In this document: positions 35,244 to 43,875 of the stretch, piece by piece
Position numbering within the stretch: the stretch's first letter is position 1
Layout of the letters: every line of letters begins with the position of its first letter
NCBI GenBank assembly: GCA_040390025.1
Contig: JAZJZD010000007.1
Span: 75,720 to 139,719 of the forward strand
DNA: 64,000 nucleotides
Source of the DNA: JAVHYG01 sp040390025
GTDB lineage: Bacteria; Pseudomonadota; Gammaproteobacteria; Diplorickettsiales; Diplorickettsiaceae
Direction: 5' to 3'
Notes under the pieces: model-generated
Told to the model about the DNA's origin: nothing
Databases searched by the model: none
Seen by the model: the letters and a program-made list of their open reading frames with translations, nothing else
Program-made: the position numbers and the translations under genes

Positions 35244-36101
35244 ATGAACCAGCACTATCGTTTCCCCGCTTATCTACGTTTACTTCGGTTCCATCAGCCT
35301 GTTGGGGGCTTTTTGCTTTTATGGCCAACATTATGGGCATTGTGGTTAGCAGGAAATGGACATCCCTCTATTAAGCTTATTTTTTTATTTACGCTAGGTA
35401 CTTTTTTAATGCGGGGGTTAGGCTGTGTTGCTAATGATATTGCTGATCGAAACTTTGATGGTTTTGTGACTCGAACAAAGAAAAGGCCTTTAGTTAGCGG
35501 CGAAATAACGCTTAAAGAAGCATTGATTTTGTTATTATTTTTATGTTTTTTAGCACTCTGCTTAGTACTTCAGCTTAATTACTTGACGATAAAGCTTTCT
35601 ATTATTGGTCTTGCTCTAGCACTTATTTATCCTTATACCAAGCGTTTTACTTACTGGCCGCAGTGGGTATTGGGATTGGCATTCTCATGGGGAGTTCCCA
35701 TGGCGTTTGCAGCGCAAATGAATAAAGTACCCGCTATTGCTTGGCTACTTTTTATGAGTGCCTCTTTATGGCCATTGGCTTATGATACGATATATGCCAT
35801 GGTGGATAGGGAAGATGATAAAAAAATAGGCATTAAGTCAACAGCACTTTTGTTTGGTCGAAATGAAACGCTTTTTATAGGGATAGTCCAGTGTACTTTT
35901 ATCGCTTTATTGATTTGCTTAGGCCTTTTGCTTAAATTGCACGGCATTTTTTATATAGCCTTAAGCGTTGCTGGTGGATTGCTGATTTATCAACACTATT
36001 TGATTAAAGATCGAAAGCCCGAGCATTGCTTTAAGGCCTTTCTTAATAATAACTGGGTAGGCGCATTATTATTTTTAGGATTCCTATTAGGTATGTTATG
36101 A
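35244..36101 (+). CDS. ubiA: 4-hydroxybenzoate octaprenyltransferase UbiA
   Basis: Inner-membrane prenyltransferase of ubiquinone synthesis. 285 residues, about eight membrane helices. Both aspartate motifs are present: NDIADRNFDG (about 74-83) and YDTIYAMVDREDDKKIG (about 180-196), with KRPL after the first. coaD overlaps its stop by 4 nt (ATGA). Confidence 0.95.
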   Translation: MNQHYRFPAYLRLLRFHQPVGGFLLLWPTLWALWLAGNGHPSIKLIFLFTLGTFLMRGLGCVANDIADRNFDGFVTRTKKRPLVSGEITLKEALILLLFLCFLALCLVLQLNYLTIKLSIIGLALALIYPYTKRFTYWPQWVLGLAFSWGVPMAFAAQMNKVPAIAWLLFMSASLWPLAYDTIYAMVDREDDKKIGIKSTALLFGRNETLFIGIVQCTFIALLICLGLLLKLHGIFYIALSVAGGLLIYQHYLIKDRKPEHCFKAFLNNNWVGALLFLGFLLGML

Positions 36102-36577
36102 ATAAAATAGTTATATATCCTGGCACGTTCGACCCTATTACCAATGGACATCTTGATCTGGCGCAACGCGCGGCACGTTTATTTGAACATGTCATTGTCG
36201 CTGTCGCTAAAAATCCAAGTAAGACACCCTTATTTGCTTTGGATAAACGAATCGAATTAGCAAAGGGTGCATTAGAGAATTTAAATAACGTAACAGTAAC
36301 GGGGTTTGATGGTTTGCTAATAGACTGCGCAAAGCAACATAAAGCGCACGTAATCCTTAGAGGATTACGTGCTGTTTCCGATTTTGAATATGAATTTCAA
36401 TTAGCGAGCATGAACCGAAATATGATGCCAGAGCTGGAAACCTTGTTTTTAACACCTTCAGAACAACATTCGTTTATTTCAGCCAACTTAGTCAGAGAGA
36501 TTGCAAGTCTTGGCGGGAATGTGGCACAGTTTGTTCCTCCTATTGTTGCTCAGGCATTAAAAGAATGCGTGCGCTAA
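36098..36577 (+). CDS. coaD: Phosphopantetheine adenylyltransferase
   Basis: Penultimate enzyme of coenzyme A synthesis. 159 residues with the nucleotidyltransferase motif YPGTFDPITNGHLDL (HxGH variant NGHL, about 7-21), RGLRAVSDFEYEFQLASMN (about 88) and the C-terminal SFISANLVREIA, which carries ISS-type ATP-binding residues. Translationally coupled to ubiA. Confidence 0.97.
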   Translation: MNKIVIYPGTFDPITNGHLDLAQRAARLFEHVIVAVAKNPSKTPLFALDKRIELAKGALENLNNVTVTGFDGLLIDCAKQHKAHVILRGLRAVSDFEYEFQLASMNRNMMPELETLFLTPSEQHSFISANLVREIASLGGNVAQFVPPIVAQALKECVR

Positions 36578-36589
36578 ACAAAGTATACT

Positions 36590-36853
36590 ATGGCTCTTTT
36601 AATTACCGATGACTGCATAAACTGTGATGTATGCGAACCAGAATGTCCCAATGAGGCTATTTCACAGGGCGAGCTCATCTATGAAATAAACCCTGATAAA
36701 TGTACCGAATGTGTCGGTCATTTTGATGCGGCACAATGTGTCCAGGTTTGCCCTGTAGCCTGTATTATCATTAATCCAAAGCATTTAGAGACCCAAGAAC
36801 AGCTTTTAGAAAAGTATAAAAAATTAACGGCTGTAAAGGAAAACGCGGCTTAG
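36590..36853 (+). CDS. YfhL-type 2[4Fe-4S] ferredoxin
   Basis: 87 residues. Cluster ligands CINCDVCEPECP near the N-terminus and C-x2-C-x8-C-x3-C (CTECVGHFDAAQCVQVCP) later; the eight-residue spacer is the Alvin/YfhL hallmark. coaD followed by this ferredoxin is a common gammaproteobacterial pair. Physiological partner unknown. Confidence 0.93.
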   Translation: MALLITDDCINCDVCEPECPNEAISQGELIYEINPDKCTECVGHFDAAQCVQVCPVACIIINPKHLETQEQLLEKYKKLTAVKENAA

Positions 36854-37017
36854 GGCTTCTTATAACAGCCAAATCAAGCGACAAAGTATAAGTAAAAAAG
36901 CTTAGTTGTTGTTTTTTTTAAACCAAGACCTCATAATACGCCTCCTAGACCTATGCCAAAAGACAGCTTTTCGCGTAAGTCCAGGTTTTCAGAATTGCTT
37001 ATTTAAGAGGGCCTTCT

Positions 37018-37194
37018 ATGGCAGTCCAAAAATCACGTAAATCCCATTCCAAACAAGGTATGCGCCGTGCGCATAGCGCTTTAAGTTCTCCTTCGCTGGC
37101 TATTGATGCAACTAGCGGTGAAACCCACTTACGTCACCATGTCACTAAAGATGGCTATTATCGTGGAAAAAAGGTCATAAAGGATAAGGAATAA
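37018..37194 (+). CDS. rpmF: 50S ribosomal protein L32
   Basis: A 58-residue protein, MAVQKSRKSHSKQGMRRAHS at the N-terminus, then a LRHHVTKDGYYRGKKV strand. It lacks the zinc-binding cysteines of C+ type L32, as usual in gammaproteobacteria. AGAGG lies 8 bp before the ATG. It leads into plsX 10 bp later. The usual upstream partner yceD is not found here; 36854-37017 holds only a short spacer. Confidence 0.96.
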   Translation: MAVQKSRKSHSKQGMRRAHSALSSPSLAIDATSGETHLRHHVTKDGYYRGKKVIKDKE

Positions 37195-37204
37195 TTCCTT
37201 TAAA

Positions 37205-38239
37205 ATGTCCCACTATACACTTGCAATTGATGCCATGGGGGGGGATTACGGACCGTCCGTGACGGTTCCTGCTGCCTTAACGGCCCTAAACGCGGATCCT
37301 GGGCTGCGTATTATCTTGGTGGGTGATATTGCCGCATTACAACAACAGCTACAGCTTAATAAAGCCATTATTCATGAGCGTTTGATACTTCATGCGGCTT
37401 CACAAACCGTGGCCATGGATGAGCCTCCTGCTTTAGCCTTACGTAACAAAAAAGATTCTTCGATGCGTGTTGCAATTAATCTTGTTAAGGATGGCCTTGC
37501 CCAAGCCTGTGTCAGTGCGGGAAATACCGGCGCACTCATGGCAACAGCTCGTTTTGTCCTAAAAACCTTACCAGGAATTGATAGACCGGCTATTTCTGCT
37601 ATGTTGCCGACGATGAAAGGACAGACGAAAGTGCGTGTATTAGATTTAGGAGCAAACGTAGATTCACAACCTGAATATCTCTTTCAATTTGCTGTCATGG
37701 GATCTGTATTAAGCGAATCAGTGGATAACATTGATAAACCTCGTGTAGGTTTACTCAACATTGGTTCCGAAGAAATTAAGGGTAATGAGCAGGTAAAAAA
37801 AGCGGCTGAAATGTTAAAAGCAAGTAGTCTCAACTATATTGGCTACGTCGAAGGCGATGCGATTTACCAAGGTATAGCCGATGTCGTTGTGTGTGATGGT
37901 TTTGTGGGTAATGTTGCTTTAAAGGTAACAGAAGGCGTTGCCAAATTAGTCAGCCATTATATTAAATTAGCCTTTAACCGCAATTGGTTTGCACGACTTT
38001 GTGGTTTAGCCGCTTTATATGCCTTAAAAGGGTTACGTAAGCAATTAGATCCCGCGCATTATAATGGAGCAAGTTTAATTGGATTAAGAGGCATTGTTGT
38101 TAAGAGTCACGGTAGTGCAGATGCCTTTGCATTCAGTAATGCAATCAATGAAGCGGTCTTAGAAGTTAAGAAAAATATTCCCGAACGAATTAAAGAGCAA
38201 GTTGTTGGGCTATTAAAGGAATCTGACACTGATTTATGA
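37205..38239 (+). CDS. plsX: Phosphate acyltransferase PlsX
   Basis: Peripheral membrane enzyme that makes acyl-phosphate from acyl-ACP for phospholipid synthesis. 344 residues, starting LAIDAMGGDYGPSVTVPA, with SAGNTGALMATA (about 101), LDLGANVD and the C-terminal GIVVKSHGSADA. fabH overlaps its last 4 nt. First gene of the fatty-acid cluster. Confidence 0.97.
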   Translation: MSHYTLAIDAMGGDYGPSVTVPAALTALNADPGLRIILVGDIAALQQQLQLNKAIIHERLILHAASQTVAMDEPPALALRNKKDSSMRVAINLVKDGLAQACVSAGNTGALMATARFVLKTLPGIDRPAISAMLPTMKGQTKVRVLDLGANVDSQPEYLFQFAVMGSVLSESVDNIDKPRVGLLNIGSEEIKGNEQVKKAAEMLKASSLNYIGYVEGDAIYQGIADVVVCDGFVGNVALKVTEGVAKLVSHYIKLAFNRNWFARLCGLAALYALKGLRKQLDPAHYNGASLIGLRGIVVKSHGSADAFAFSNAINEAVLEVKKNIPERIKEQVVGLLKESDTDL

Positions 38240-39186
38240 AATATTCTCAGATAGCCGGTACGGGTGCTTATTTACCAGAAAAAATTTTAACGAATGCTGA
38301 TTTAATGAGACAAGGAGTTGATACCACAAATGAGTGGATCATTGAACGTACGGGCATTCATCAGCGGCATTTAGTGGGCTCACAAGATAGTACCTCGAGT
38401 ATGGCCATTGCTGCCGCAAAGCAAGCAATAGAAGCGGCTTCTTGCACAGCGGCGGATATCCAATTAATTATTGTTGCAACAAGTACACCGGATAAATTTT
38501 TCCCGAGTACGGCCTGTTTAGTCCAATCAGCTTTAGGTGTAGATGGCTGTCCTGCGTTCGATGTCGTAGCCGCTTGCGCCGGATTTAATTACGCGCTAAG
38601 TGTCGCGGATCAATTTATCCGTAATGGTCAAGTCAATACAGCACTGGTTATTGGTAGCGAAACCATGTCGAGTATTATCAATTGGGAAGATAGATCGACC
38701 GCTATTTTATTTGGTGATGGTGCTGGCGCTGTCGTCTTAAAAGCAGCGGATGAGCCAGGAATTATCTCCACACATCTACATGCGGCAGGTTCCTATAAGG
38801 ATTTGCTCTATTTAGGTACCGGTTTGCGCGAAGAAAAAGCGCATTTGGTGATGCAAGGGCATGAAGTTTTTAAAATTGCAGTTAATAAGTTGAGTGCTGT
38901 ATTAGAAGAAACGTTAAAAGCAAATCAAATAGATGCTGAAAAGATTGACTGGTTAATTCCTCATCAAGCTAATCTACGCATTATTAGCGCTATGGCTAAG
39001 AAATTAGCGATGTCACTGGATAAAGTGGTAGTTACCGTGGATAAACATGGAAATACTTCAGCCGCTTCGGTTCCTTTAGCATTAGATACGGCCGTGCGTG
39101 ATGGACGTATAAAGCGGGGTCAATTGTTACTGATGGAAAGTTTTGGTGCCGGTTTGACGTGGGGGTCTGCATTAGTACGCTACTAA
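38236..39186 (+). CDS. fabH: 3-oxoacyl-ACP synthase III FabH
   Basis: Starts fatty-acid elongation from acetyl-CoA and malonyl-ACP. 316 residues; the Cys-His-Asn triad is visible as AACAGFNYAL (about 112), LIPHQANLRI (about 243) and HGNTSAASVP (about 273). N-terminal GTGAYLPEK is typical. Coupled to plsX by ATGA overlap. Confidence 0.97.
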   Translation: MKYSQIAGTGAYLPEKILTNADLMRQGVDTTNEWIIERTGIHQRHLVGSQDSTSSMAIAAAKQAIEAASCTAADIQLIIVATSTPDKFFPSTACLVQSALGVDGCPAFDVVAACAGFNYALSVADQFIRNGQVNTALVIGSETMSSIINWEDRSTAILFGDGAGAVVLKAADEPGIISTHLHAAGSYKDLLYLGTGLREEKAHLVMQGHEVFKIAVNKLSAVLEETLKANQIDAEKIDWLIPHQANLRIISAMAKKLAMSLDKVVVTVDKHGNTSAASVPLALDTAVRDGRIKRGQLLLMESFGAGLTWGSALVRY

Positions 39187-39202
39187 AACAGCAAAGCCGA
39201 GA

Positions 39203-39301
39203 ATTTTATTTGATTTCGTTGTTGGATTGGCTTTTCCAATGTTCATGTACTCCGTGTACACTGCGCTTCTCAAAGCCAATCGTCTAGAACTCAAATAAAA
39301 T
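39203..39301. repeat. Nested hairpin between fabH and fabD
   Basis: Outer arms ATTTTATTTGA and TCAAATAAAAT (39203-39213, 39291-39301) and inner arms GATTGGCTTT and AAAGCCAATC give a structure of about 99 bp inside the fab cluster, 45 bp before fabD. It could be another dispersed palindromic element or an attenuator. No T-run follows. Confidence 0.6.
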
Positions 39302-39345
39302 ATTCGACTCAAGTAAGTTATTGATTATTCCAAATAAATAAAGAT

Positions 39346-40275
39346 ATGTCTAAAAAAATTGCTTTTATTTTTCCAGGCCAAGGTTCACAAGCAGTCGGTA
39401 TGTTATCGACTTTTGTGCCTGAGTATCCAATTATCCAAGAAACTTTTGCTGAGGCTTCCGAAGCATTAAATATTGATCTCTGGAAATTAAGCCAGGACGG
39501 TCCAGAGATAAGTTTGAATCAAACTGAAAACACACAACCTGCTTTGTTGGCAGCTAGCGTTGCACTCTGGCGGCTTTGGCGCGAAAAAGGCGGTGCTTTA
39601 CCGCTATTTATGGCAGGACATAGTTTAGGTGAATACTCTGCGCTGGTTTGTGCAGGATCGCTGGAGTTCGTTACGGCTATTCGATTGGTAGCCGAGCGCG
39701 GGCGCTTAATGCAAGCCGCTGTACCGATCGGCACAGGCGCCATGGCAGCGATAGTCGGTTTAGAAAACGCGAAACTCCAAGAACTCTGCGACTCGCTTAA
39801 GAATGGTCAAGTGTTATCCCCAGCGAATTATAATTCAATTGGACAAACCGTTGTCGCAGGAAATAGCGAAGCTATTGATAGGCTCGTGGCGCAGGCAAAA
39901 CAAGCGGGTGCTAAACTGGCTAAACGTATACCCGTTAGCGTTCCTTCTCATTGCGCATTAATGATACCTGCGGCAGAACGCTTGGCAGAACAGCTGCAAC
40001 CGCTTACTTTTCTAAAACCACAATTACCGATTATTAATAATGTCGATGTAAAAATAGAGGAAGCACCACAGGTTATTAAGAACGCATTAGTAAGGCAATT
40101 GTTTAGTCCAGTACGTTGGGTAGAAATTATTCAAAGTTTGGAACAAGCACAGATTGAACTTCTCATAGAATGTGGTCCGGGTAAAGTATTGGCTGGTTTG
40201 AATAAGCGAATTACGTCTATTCCTACTTTATCAATTCAAGAACCCGAAACCCTGCAACAAGCTTTAATTGCGTAA
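39346..40275 (+). CDS. fabD: Malonyl-CoA:ACP transacylase FabD
   Basis: 309 residues. The N-terminal motif is FIFPGQGSQAVGML. The active-site Ser is in AGHSLGEYSAL (about 88-98), with catalytic His in VPSHCALM (about 203). It loads malonyl groups on AcpP, encoded 0.9 kb downstream. It follows the hairpin spacer after fabH, so expression may be partly separate. Confidence 0.97.
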   Translation: MSKKIAFIFPGQGSQAVGMLSTFVPEYPIIQETFAEASEALNIDLWKLSQDGPEISLNQTENTQPALLAASVALWRLWREKGGALPLFMAGHSLGEYSALVCAGSLEFVTAIRLVAERGRLMQAAVPIGTGAMAAIVGLENAKLQELCDSLKNGQVLSPANYNSIGQTVVAGNSEAIDRLVAQAKQAGAKLAKRIPVSVPSHCALMIPAAERLAEQLQPLTFLKPQLPIINNVDVKIEEAPQVIKNALVRQLFSPVRWVEIIQSLEQAQIELLIECGPGKVLAGLNKRITSIPTLSIQEPETLQQALIA

Positions 40276-40283
40276 GGATTTTT

Positions 40284-41036
40284 ATGTTATTACTTGAAAA
40301 TAAAATGGCGTTAGTCACAGGTGCTAGCCGCGGTATTGGTCAAGCGATTGCTTTAGAATTTGCAAAACAAGGTGCTTTTGTAGCAGGAACAGCAACGACA
40401 TTAGAGGGTGCGGAAAAAATTTCAGAAATGTTTACGAAGGCGGGAGTAAAAGGACAAGGTTTTGTTTTGAATGTGACAGATGCAACATCCAGAGAAAATT
40501 TATTTACTGAATTAAAAAAATTAGAAGATTTTGGCTCGCCCGATATTTTAGTTAATAATGCCGGAATTACACGTGATAATATTTTATTGCGTATGAAAGA
40601 AGAAGAATGGGATGCAGTTATTGCTACCAACTTAAGTTCAGTTTTTCATTTAACGCAACGTTGTTTGAAATCGATGTGTAAAGCAAAATGGGGTCGTATT
40701 ATTACCATTTCATCGATTGTTGGTACCACAGGAAATCCAGGACAAGCCAATTATGCAGCTGCCAAGGCAGGAATTATTGGTTTTACAAAAGCCCTAGCGC
40801 AAGAATATGCTGCACGTAACCTTACGGCTAACGTTGTGTCACCGGGGTTTATAACAACAGATATGACAGCCAAGTTAACGGATGATCAAAAGGAAGTACT
40901 ATTAAAAAAAATCCCTGCAGGACGTCTAGGGGAACCCATTGATATTGCACATGCTTGTGTTTTTTTAGCGTCATCCTGGGCAGATTATATTACCGGTCAA
41001 ACTTTGCATGTAAATGGCGGAATGGTCATGGTTTGA
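40284..41036 (+). CDS. fabG: 3-oxoacyl-ACP reductase FabG
   Basis: NADPH-dependent short-chain dehydrogenase, 250 residues. Rossmann motif TGASRGIGQAIA (about 12), NNAGITRDN, catalytic Ser in ITISSIVG and Tyr-x3-Lys in YAAAKAG (about 155). GGMVMV end is normal for the family. It lies 8 bp behind fabD. Confidence 0.97.
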   Translation: MLLLENKMALVTGASRGIGQAIALEFAKQGAFVAGTATTLEGAEKISEMFTKAGVKGQGFVLNVTDATSRENLFTELKKLEDFGSPDILVNNAGITRDNILLRMKEEEWDAVIATNLSSVFHLTQRCLKSMCKAKWGRIITISSIVGTTGNPGQANYAAAKAGIIGFTKALAQEYAARNLTANVVSPGFITTDMTAKLTDDQKEVLLKKIPAGRLGEPIDIAHACVFLASSWADYITGQTLHVNGGMVMV

Positions 41037-41157
41037 ACAGAGTTTGAATTATTCTGCCGATAATAGATTATATATTTTAGCTGAAGTAACTTGCGTTAAT
41101 GCAAGAATTGAATAAACTAAGCGACAGGTTTTTTTATAAACGTAGAGGAGATGTGGA

Positions 41158-41415
41158 GTGAGTACAATTGAAGAACGCGTGAGAAAGGTCGTCGTTGAGC
41201 AACTTGACATAAAACCCGAAGAGGCCACGATGGAAGCTTCTTTTGTTGACGATTTAGGCGCTGACTCTTTAGATACCGTTGAACTGGTAATGGCATTAGA
41301 AGAAGAATTTGATACTGAAATTCCCGATGACCAAGCCGAAAATATCCGTACCATTCAACAAGCAGTGGACTATATTAAAAAACATCACGAAGAATCAGCA
41401 AAGGGATCCGCTTAG
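41158..41415 (+). CDS. acpP: Acyl carrier protein
   Basis: 85 residues, acidic four-helix protein carrying phosphopantetheine on the Ser of DLGADSLDTVELV (about 37). GTG start with GAGGAG upstream. Slightly longer than E. coli AcpP because of a KHHEESAKGSA tail. The 120 bp before it may hold its own promoter. Confidence 0.97.
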   Translation: MSTIEERVRKVVVEQLDIKPEEATMEASFVDDLGADSLDTVELVMALEEEFDTEIPDDQAENIRTIQQAVDYIKKHHEESAKGSA

Positions 41416-41449
41416 AATTAAGTTTGTATATAACTCTGGGGGCGACACA

Positions 41450-42760
41450 GTGAAAAAAAAACAGCGACGTGTTGTAATAACTGGCGTAGGTATGGTGACG
41501 CCTTTAGGTCTTAACACAAAAGAAACCTGGGAAGCCATTCTTTCGGGTAAAAGCGGTGTAACACCTATTGATTTTTCTTCTGAGGGTTCATTATTTAAGT
41601 CATTTGAGCCAGATAAATTTCCTTGCCAGTTTTCCGCCAGTGTAAAAGGGTTTGATGGAGCCGCTTATATTGATAGAAAAGAATTAAAAAAAATGGATTT
41701 GTTTATTCAATATGGTTTAGCGGCTGCATTGGAAGCTATTACGGATTCGAAATTAGAAATAACGGTTAAAAATGCTGAACGGATCGGCGTTGCGGTAGGA
41801 TCTGGAATTGGTGGATTACCTTTTATTGAAGAAAATCACAGCAAGTTAGAAAAAGGAGGTCCCAAGAAAATATCGCCATTCTTTATACCAGGTGCTATTA
41901 CCAATATGGTAGCGGGTCAAATTTCAATTCGTCATGGAATGAAAGGGCCTAATGTCGCAGTGGTAACGGCGTGTACAACGGGGACACATAATATTGGCTT
42001 AGGTGCGCGTACGATAGTTTATGGTGATGCGGATGTAATGGTAGTAGGGGGTTCTGAAATGGCCACTACACCTTTAGGTTTAGGCGGATTTTCAGCGTGC
42101 CGCGCATTGTCTACTCGAAATGCAGAACCAGAAAAAGCGAGTCGACCTTGGGATAAAGGAAGAGATGGGTTTGTGTTGGGTGACGGTGCGGGTATTCTAA
42201 TTTTAGAGGAATACGAACGCGCTAAACAACGCAATGCACCAATTTATGCTGAATTGGTCGGATTTGGTATGAGTGCTGATGCTTATCATATGACGAGTCC
42301 CGCACCTGACGGACAAGGGGCGATGGCGGCAATGTTAAATACTTTACATGATGCCAATATAGATAAAGAAAAAGTGGGCTATATTAATGCACATGCGACT
42401 TCTACACCGTTAGGTGATGAACTTGAATTAAGGGCTATTCGCCGAGTATTCGGAGAACATGCTAAAAAGCTAGCGATTAGCTCCACTAAATCCATGACGG
42501 GTCATTTATTGGGTGCAGCCGGTGCTGTTGAGGCCATTTTTACGATTTTAGCACTTCGCGATCAAAAGGTACCTCCGACGATGAACTTAGAGAATCCCGG
42601 TAATCCGCCAAATTCAAATAATTCCAATAACTCCGATGATGATTACATGGGTCTTAATTTTGTTCCAAATAAATTACAAGAATTAAAAATGGATTATGCT
42701 TTATCTAATTCATTTGGATTTGGTGGAACCAATGCTTCCTTACTTTTTGCACGCTTATAA
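41450..42760 (+). CDS. fabF: 3-oxoacyl-ACP synthase II FabF
   Basis: Condensing enzyme, 436 residues from the GTG at 41450 (GGGGG ribosome site; the longer upstream frame overlaps acpP and is rejected). Triad: Cys in VVTACTTGTHNIG, His in NAHATSTPLGD and His in KSMTGHLLGAAGA. Near residue 382 there is an Asn/Ser-rich insertion (NPPNSNNSNNSDDDY) absent from E. coli FabF, in the loop before the last strands (LNFVPNK). The C-terminal NSFGFGGTNASLLF is intact. Confidence 0.95.
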   Translation: MKKKQRRVVITGVGMVTPLGLNTKETWEAILSGKSGVTPIDFSSEGSLFKSFEPDKFPCQFSASVKGFDGAAYIDRKELKKMDLFIQYGLAAALEAITDSKLEITVKNAERIGVAVGSGIGGLPFIEENHSKLEKGGPKKISPFFIPGAITNMVAGQISIRHGMKGPNVAVVTACTTGTHNIGLGARTIVYGDADVMVVGGSEMATTPLGLGGFSACRALSTRNAEPEKASRPWDKGRDGFVLGDGAGILILEEYERAKQRNAPIYAELVGFGMSADAYHMTSPAPDGQGAMAAMLNTLHDANIDKEKVGYINAHATSTPLGDELELRAIRRVFGEHAKKLAISSTKSMTGHLLGAAGAVEAIFTILALRDQKVPPTMNLENPGNPPNSNNSNNSDDDYMGLNFVPNKLQELKMDYALSNSFGFGGTNASLLFARL

Positions 42761-42765
42761 AAGGT

Positions 42766-43851
42766 ATGTCTAAAAGATTGACGCTTTTTGCTTTCATTCT
42801 TCTTATTCTATCAATTTTTTTTACGTATTTTGCAGTGCAATATCATCGCTTTTTGATAACGCCACTTTCAAAAACCCAAACTATCCATTATATTTTTGAA
42901 CCCGGTTCATCGCTTCATCACTTAGTAAACGACTTGACAGCACAAGGTTATATTCACCATCCACGCTTCTTTTTTTTATTAGCCTACTCTAAAGGTGCTA
43001 CCAATAAGCTAAAAACAGGCGAATATTTGTTTGATGCGGGAACAACACCCAATCAGTTATTGGAACAAATGCTAGCAGGGGATGTTATTTTACATCGCTT
43101 TACAATCGTTGAAGGATGGACTTTTCAACAGCTAATGACCGCATTAAATACATTACCTTATGTAAAACATAGGATGGATCAGATATCTCCAGAACAGGTG
43201 TTGGCTAATCTCGGCTTACCGCCGGAAAATCCTGAAGGCTTATTTTATCCAGCGACCTATTATTTTAGTCTAGGTGCAAAAGATACCGATTTATTGAAAT
43301 GGTCTTATCAGCTTTTAGAAAAAAAATTAAGCCAAGCATGGTCCAAACGAGAAACTGGCTTACCCTATAAAACACGTTACGATGCGCTTATTGCGGCTTC
43401 TTTAGTTGAAAAAGAAACCGCGATATCTAAAGAGCGACCGATGATTGCAGGTGTCATTGCCAGGCGTTTACAAAAAGGAATTCCGCTGCAGATCGATGCG
43501 AGTATTATTTACGGTTTAGGAAGTCATTACACAGGAAAATTAACTATCGAAGACTTACGCAAAGATACACCTTACAACACCTATACGCGAAGAGGCTTAC
43601 CGCCCACACCGATTGCTATGCCGAGCTTGAGCTCTATCGATGCTGTGCTACATTCCGACCATAGTCAAAATCTTTATTTTGTGGCTAAAGGCGATGGTAG
43701 CCATCAATTTTCGAGTAATTTAGCGGAACACAATAGGGCCGTGCAAATATATCAATTAGATATGCGCTACCCTTATATCAGAAAAAGAAGCAAAAATTGT
43801 CAATCACTGTGGTACTTGAGTCGACGCATGAAATCGCTATTTTGCAATTGA
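42766..43851 (+). CDS. mltG: Endolytic murein transglycosylase MltG with altered C-terminus
   Basis: Inner-membrane enzyme that ends glycan polymerisation. One N-terminal membrane helix (LTLFAFILLILSIFFTYFAV), a LysM-like region, then the YceG domain with catalytic Glu in ASLVEKETAI (about 213) and NTYTRRGLPPTPIAMPS. 361 residues. The conserved end is at EHNRAVQIYQL; the following 30 or so residues (RYPYIRKRSKNCQSLWYLSR and on) look unrelated to the family, and the stop lies in sequence matching the MITE right end. Confidence 0.93.
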   Translation: MSKRLTLFAFILLILSIFFTYFAVQYHRFLITPLSKTQTIHYIFEPGSSLHHLVNDLTAQGYIHHPRFFFLLAYSKGATNKLKTGEYLFDAGTTPNQLLEQMLAGDVILHRFTIVEGWTFQQLMTALNTLPYVKHRMDQISPEQVLANLGLPPENPEGLFYPATYYFSLGAKDTDLLKWSYQLLEKKLSQAWSKRETGLPYKTRYDALIAASLVEKETAISKERPMIAGVIARRLQKGIPLQIDASIIYGLGSHYTGKLTIEDLRKDTPYNTYTRRGLPPTPIAMPSLSSIDAVLHSDHSQNLYFVAKGDGSHQFSSNLAEHNRAVQIYQLDMRYPYIRKRSKNCQSLWYLSRRMKSLFCN

Positions 43852-43862
43852 AGACACTCTCT
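43835..43862 (+). repeat. MITE right-end fragment at the mltG-tmk junction
   Basis: CGCTATTTTGCAATTGAAGA followed by CACTCTCT resembles the right terminus of the full elements (CCATTGAAGACACCCTCT). It contains the mltG stop (TGA) and ends 13 bp before the predicted tmk start. Confidence 0.6.
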
Positions 43863-43875
43863 AAGGTAGGTTCCC

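Noticed and set aside
41309..41449. Upstream extension of fabF
   Set aside because: It overlaps acpP, and FabF homology begins right after the GTG at 41450.
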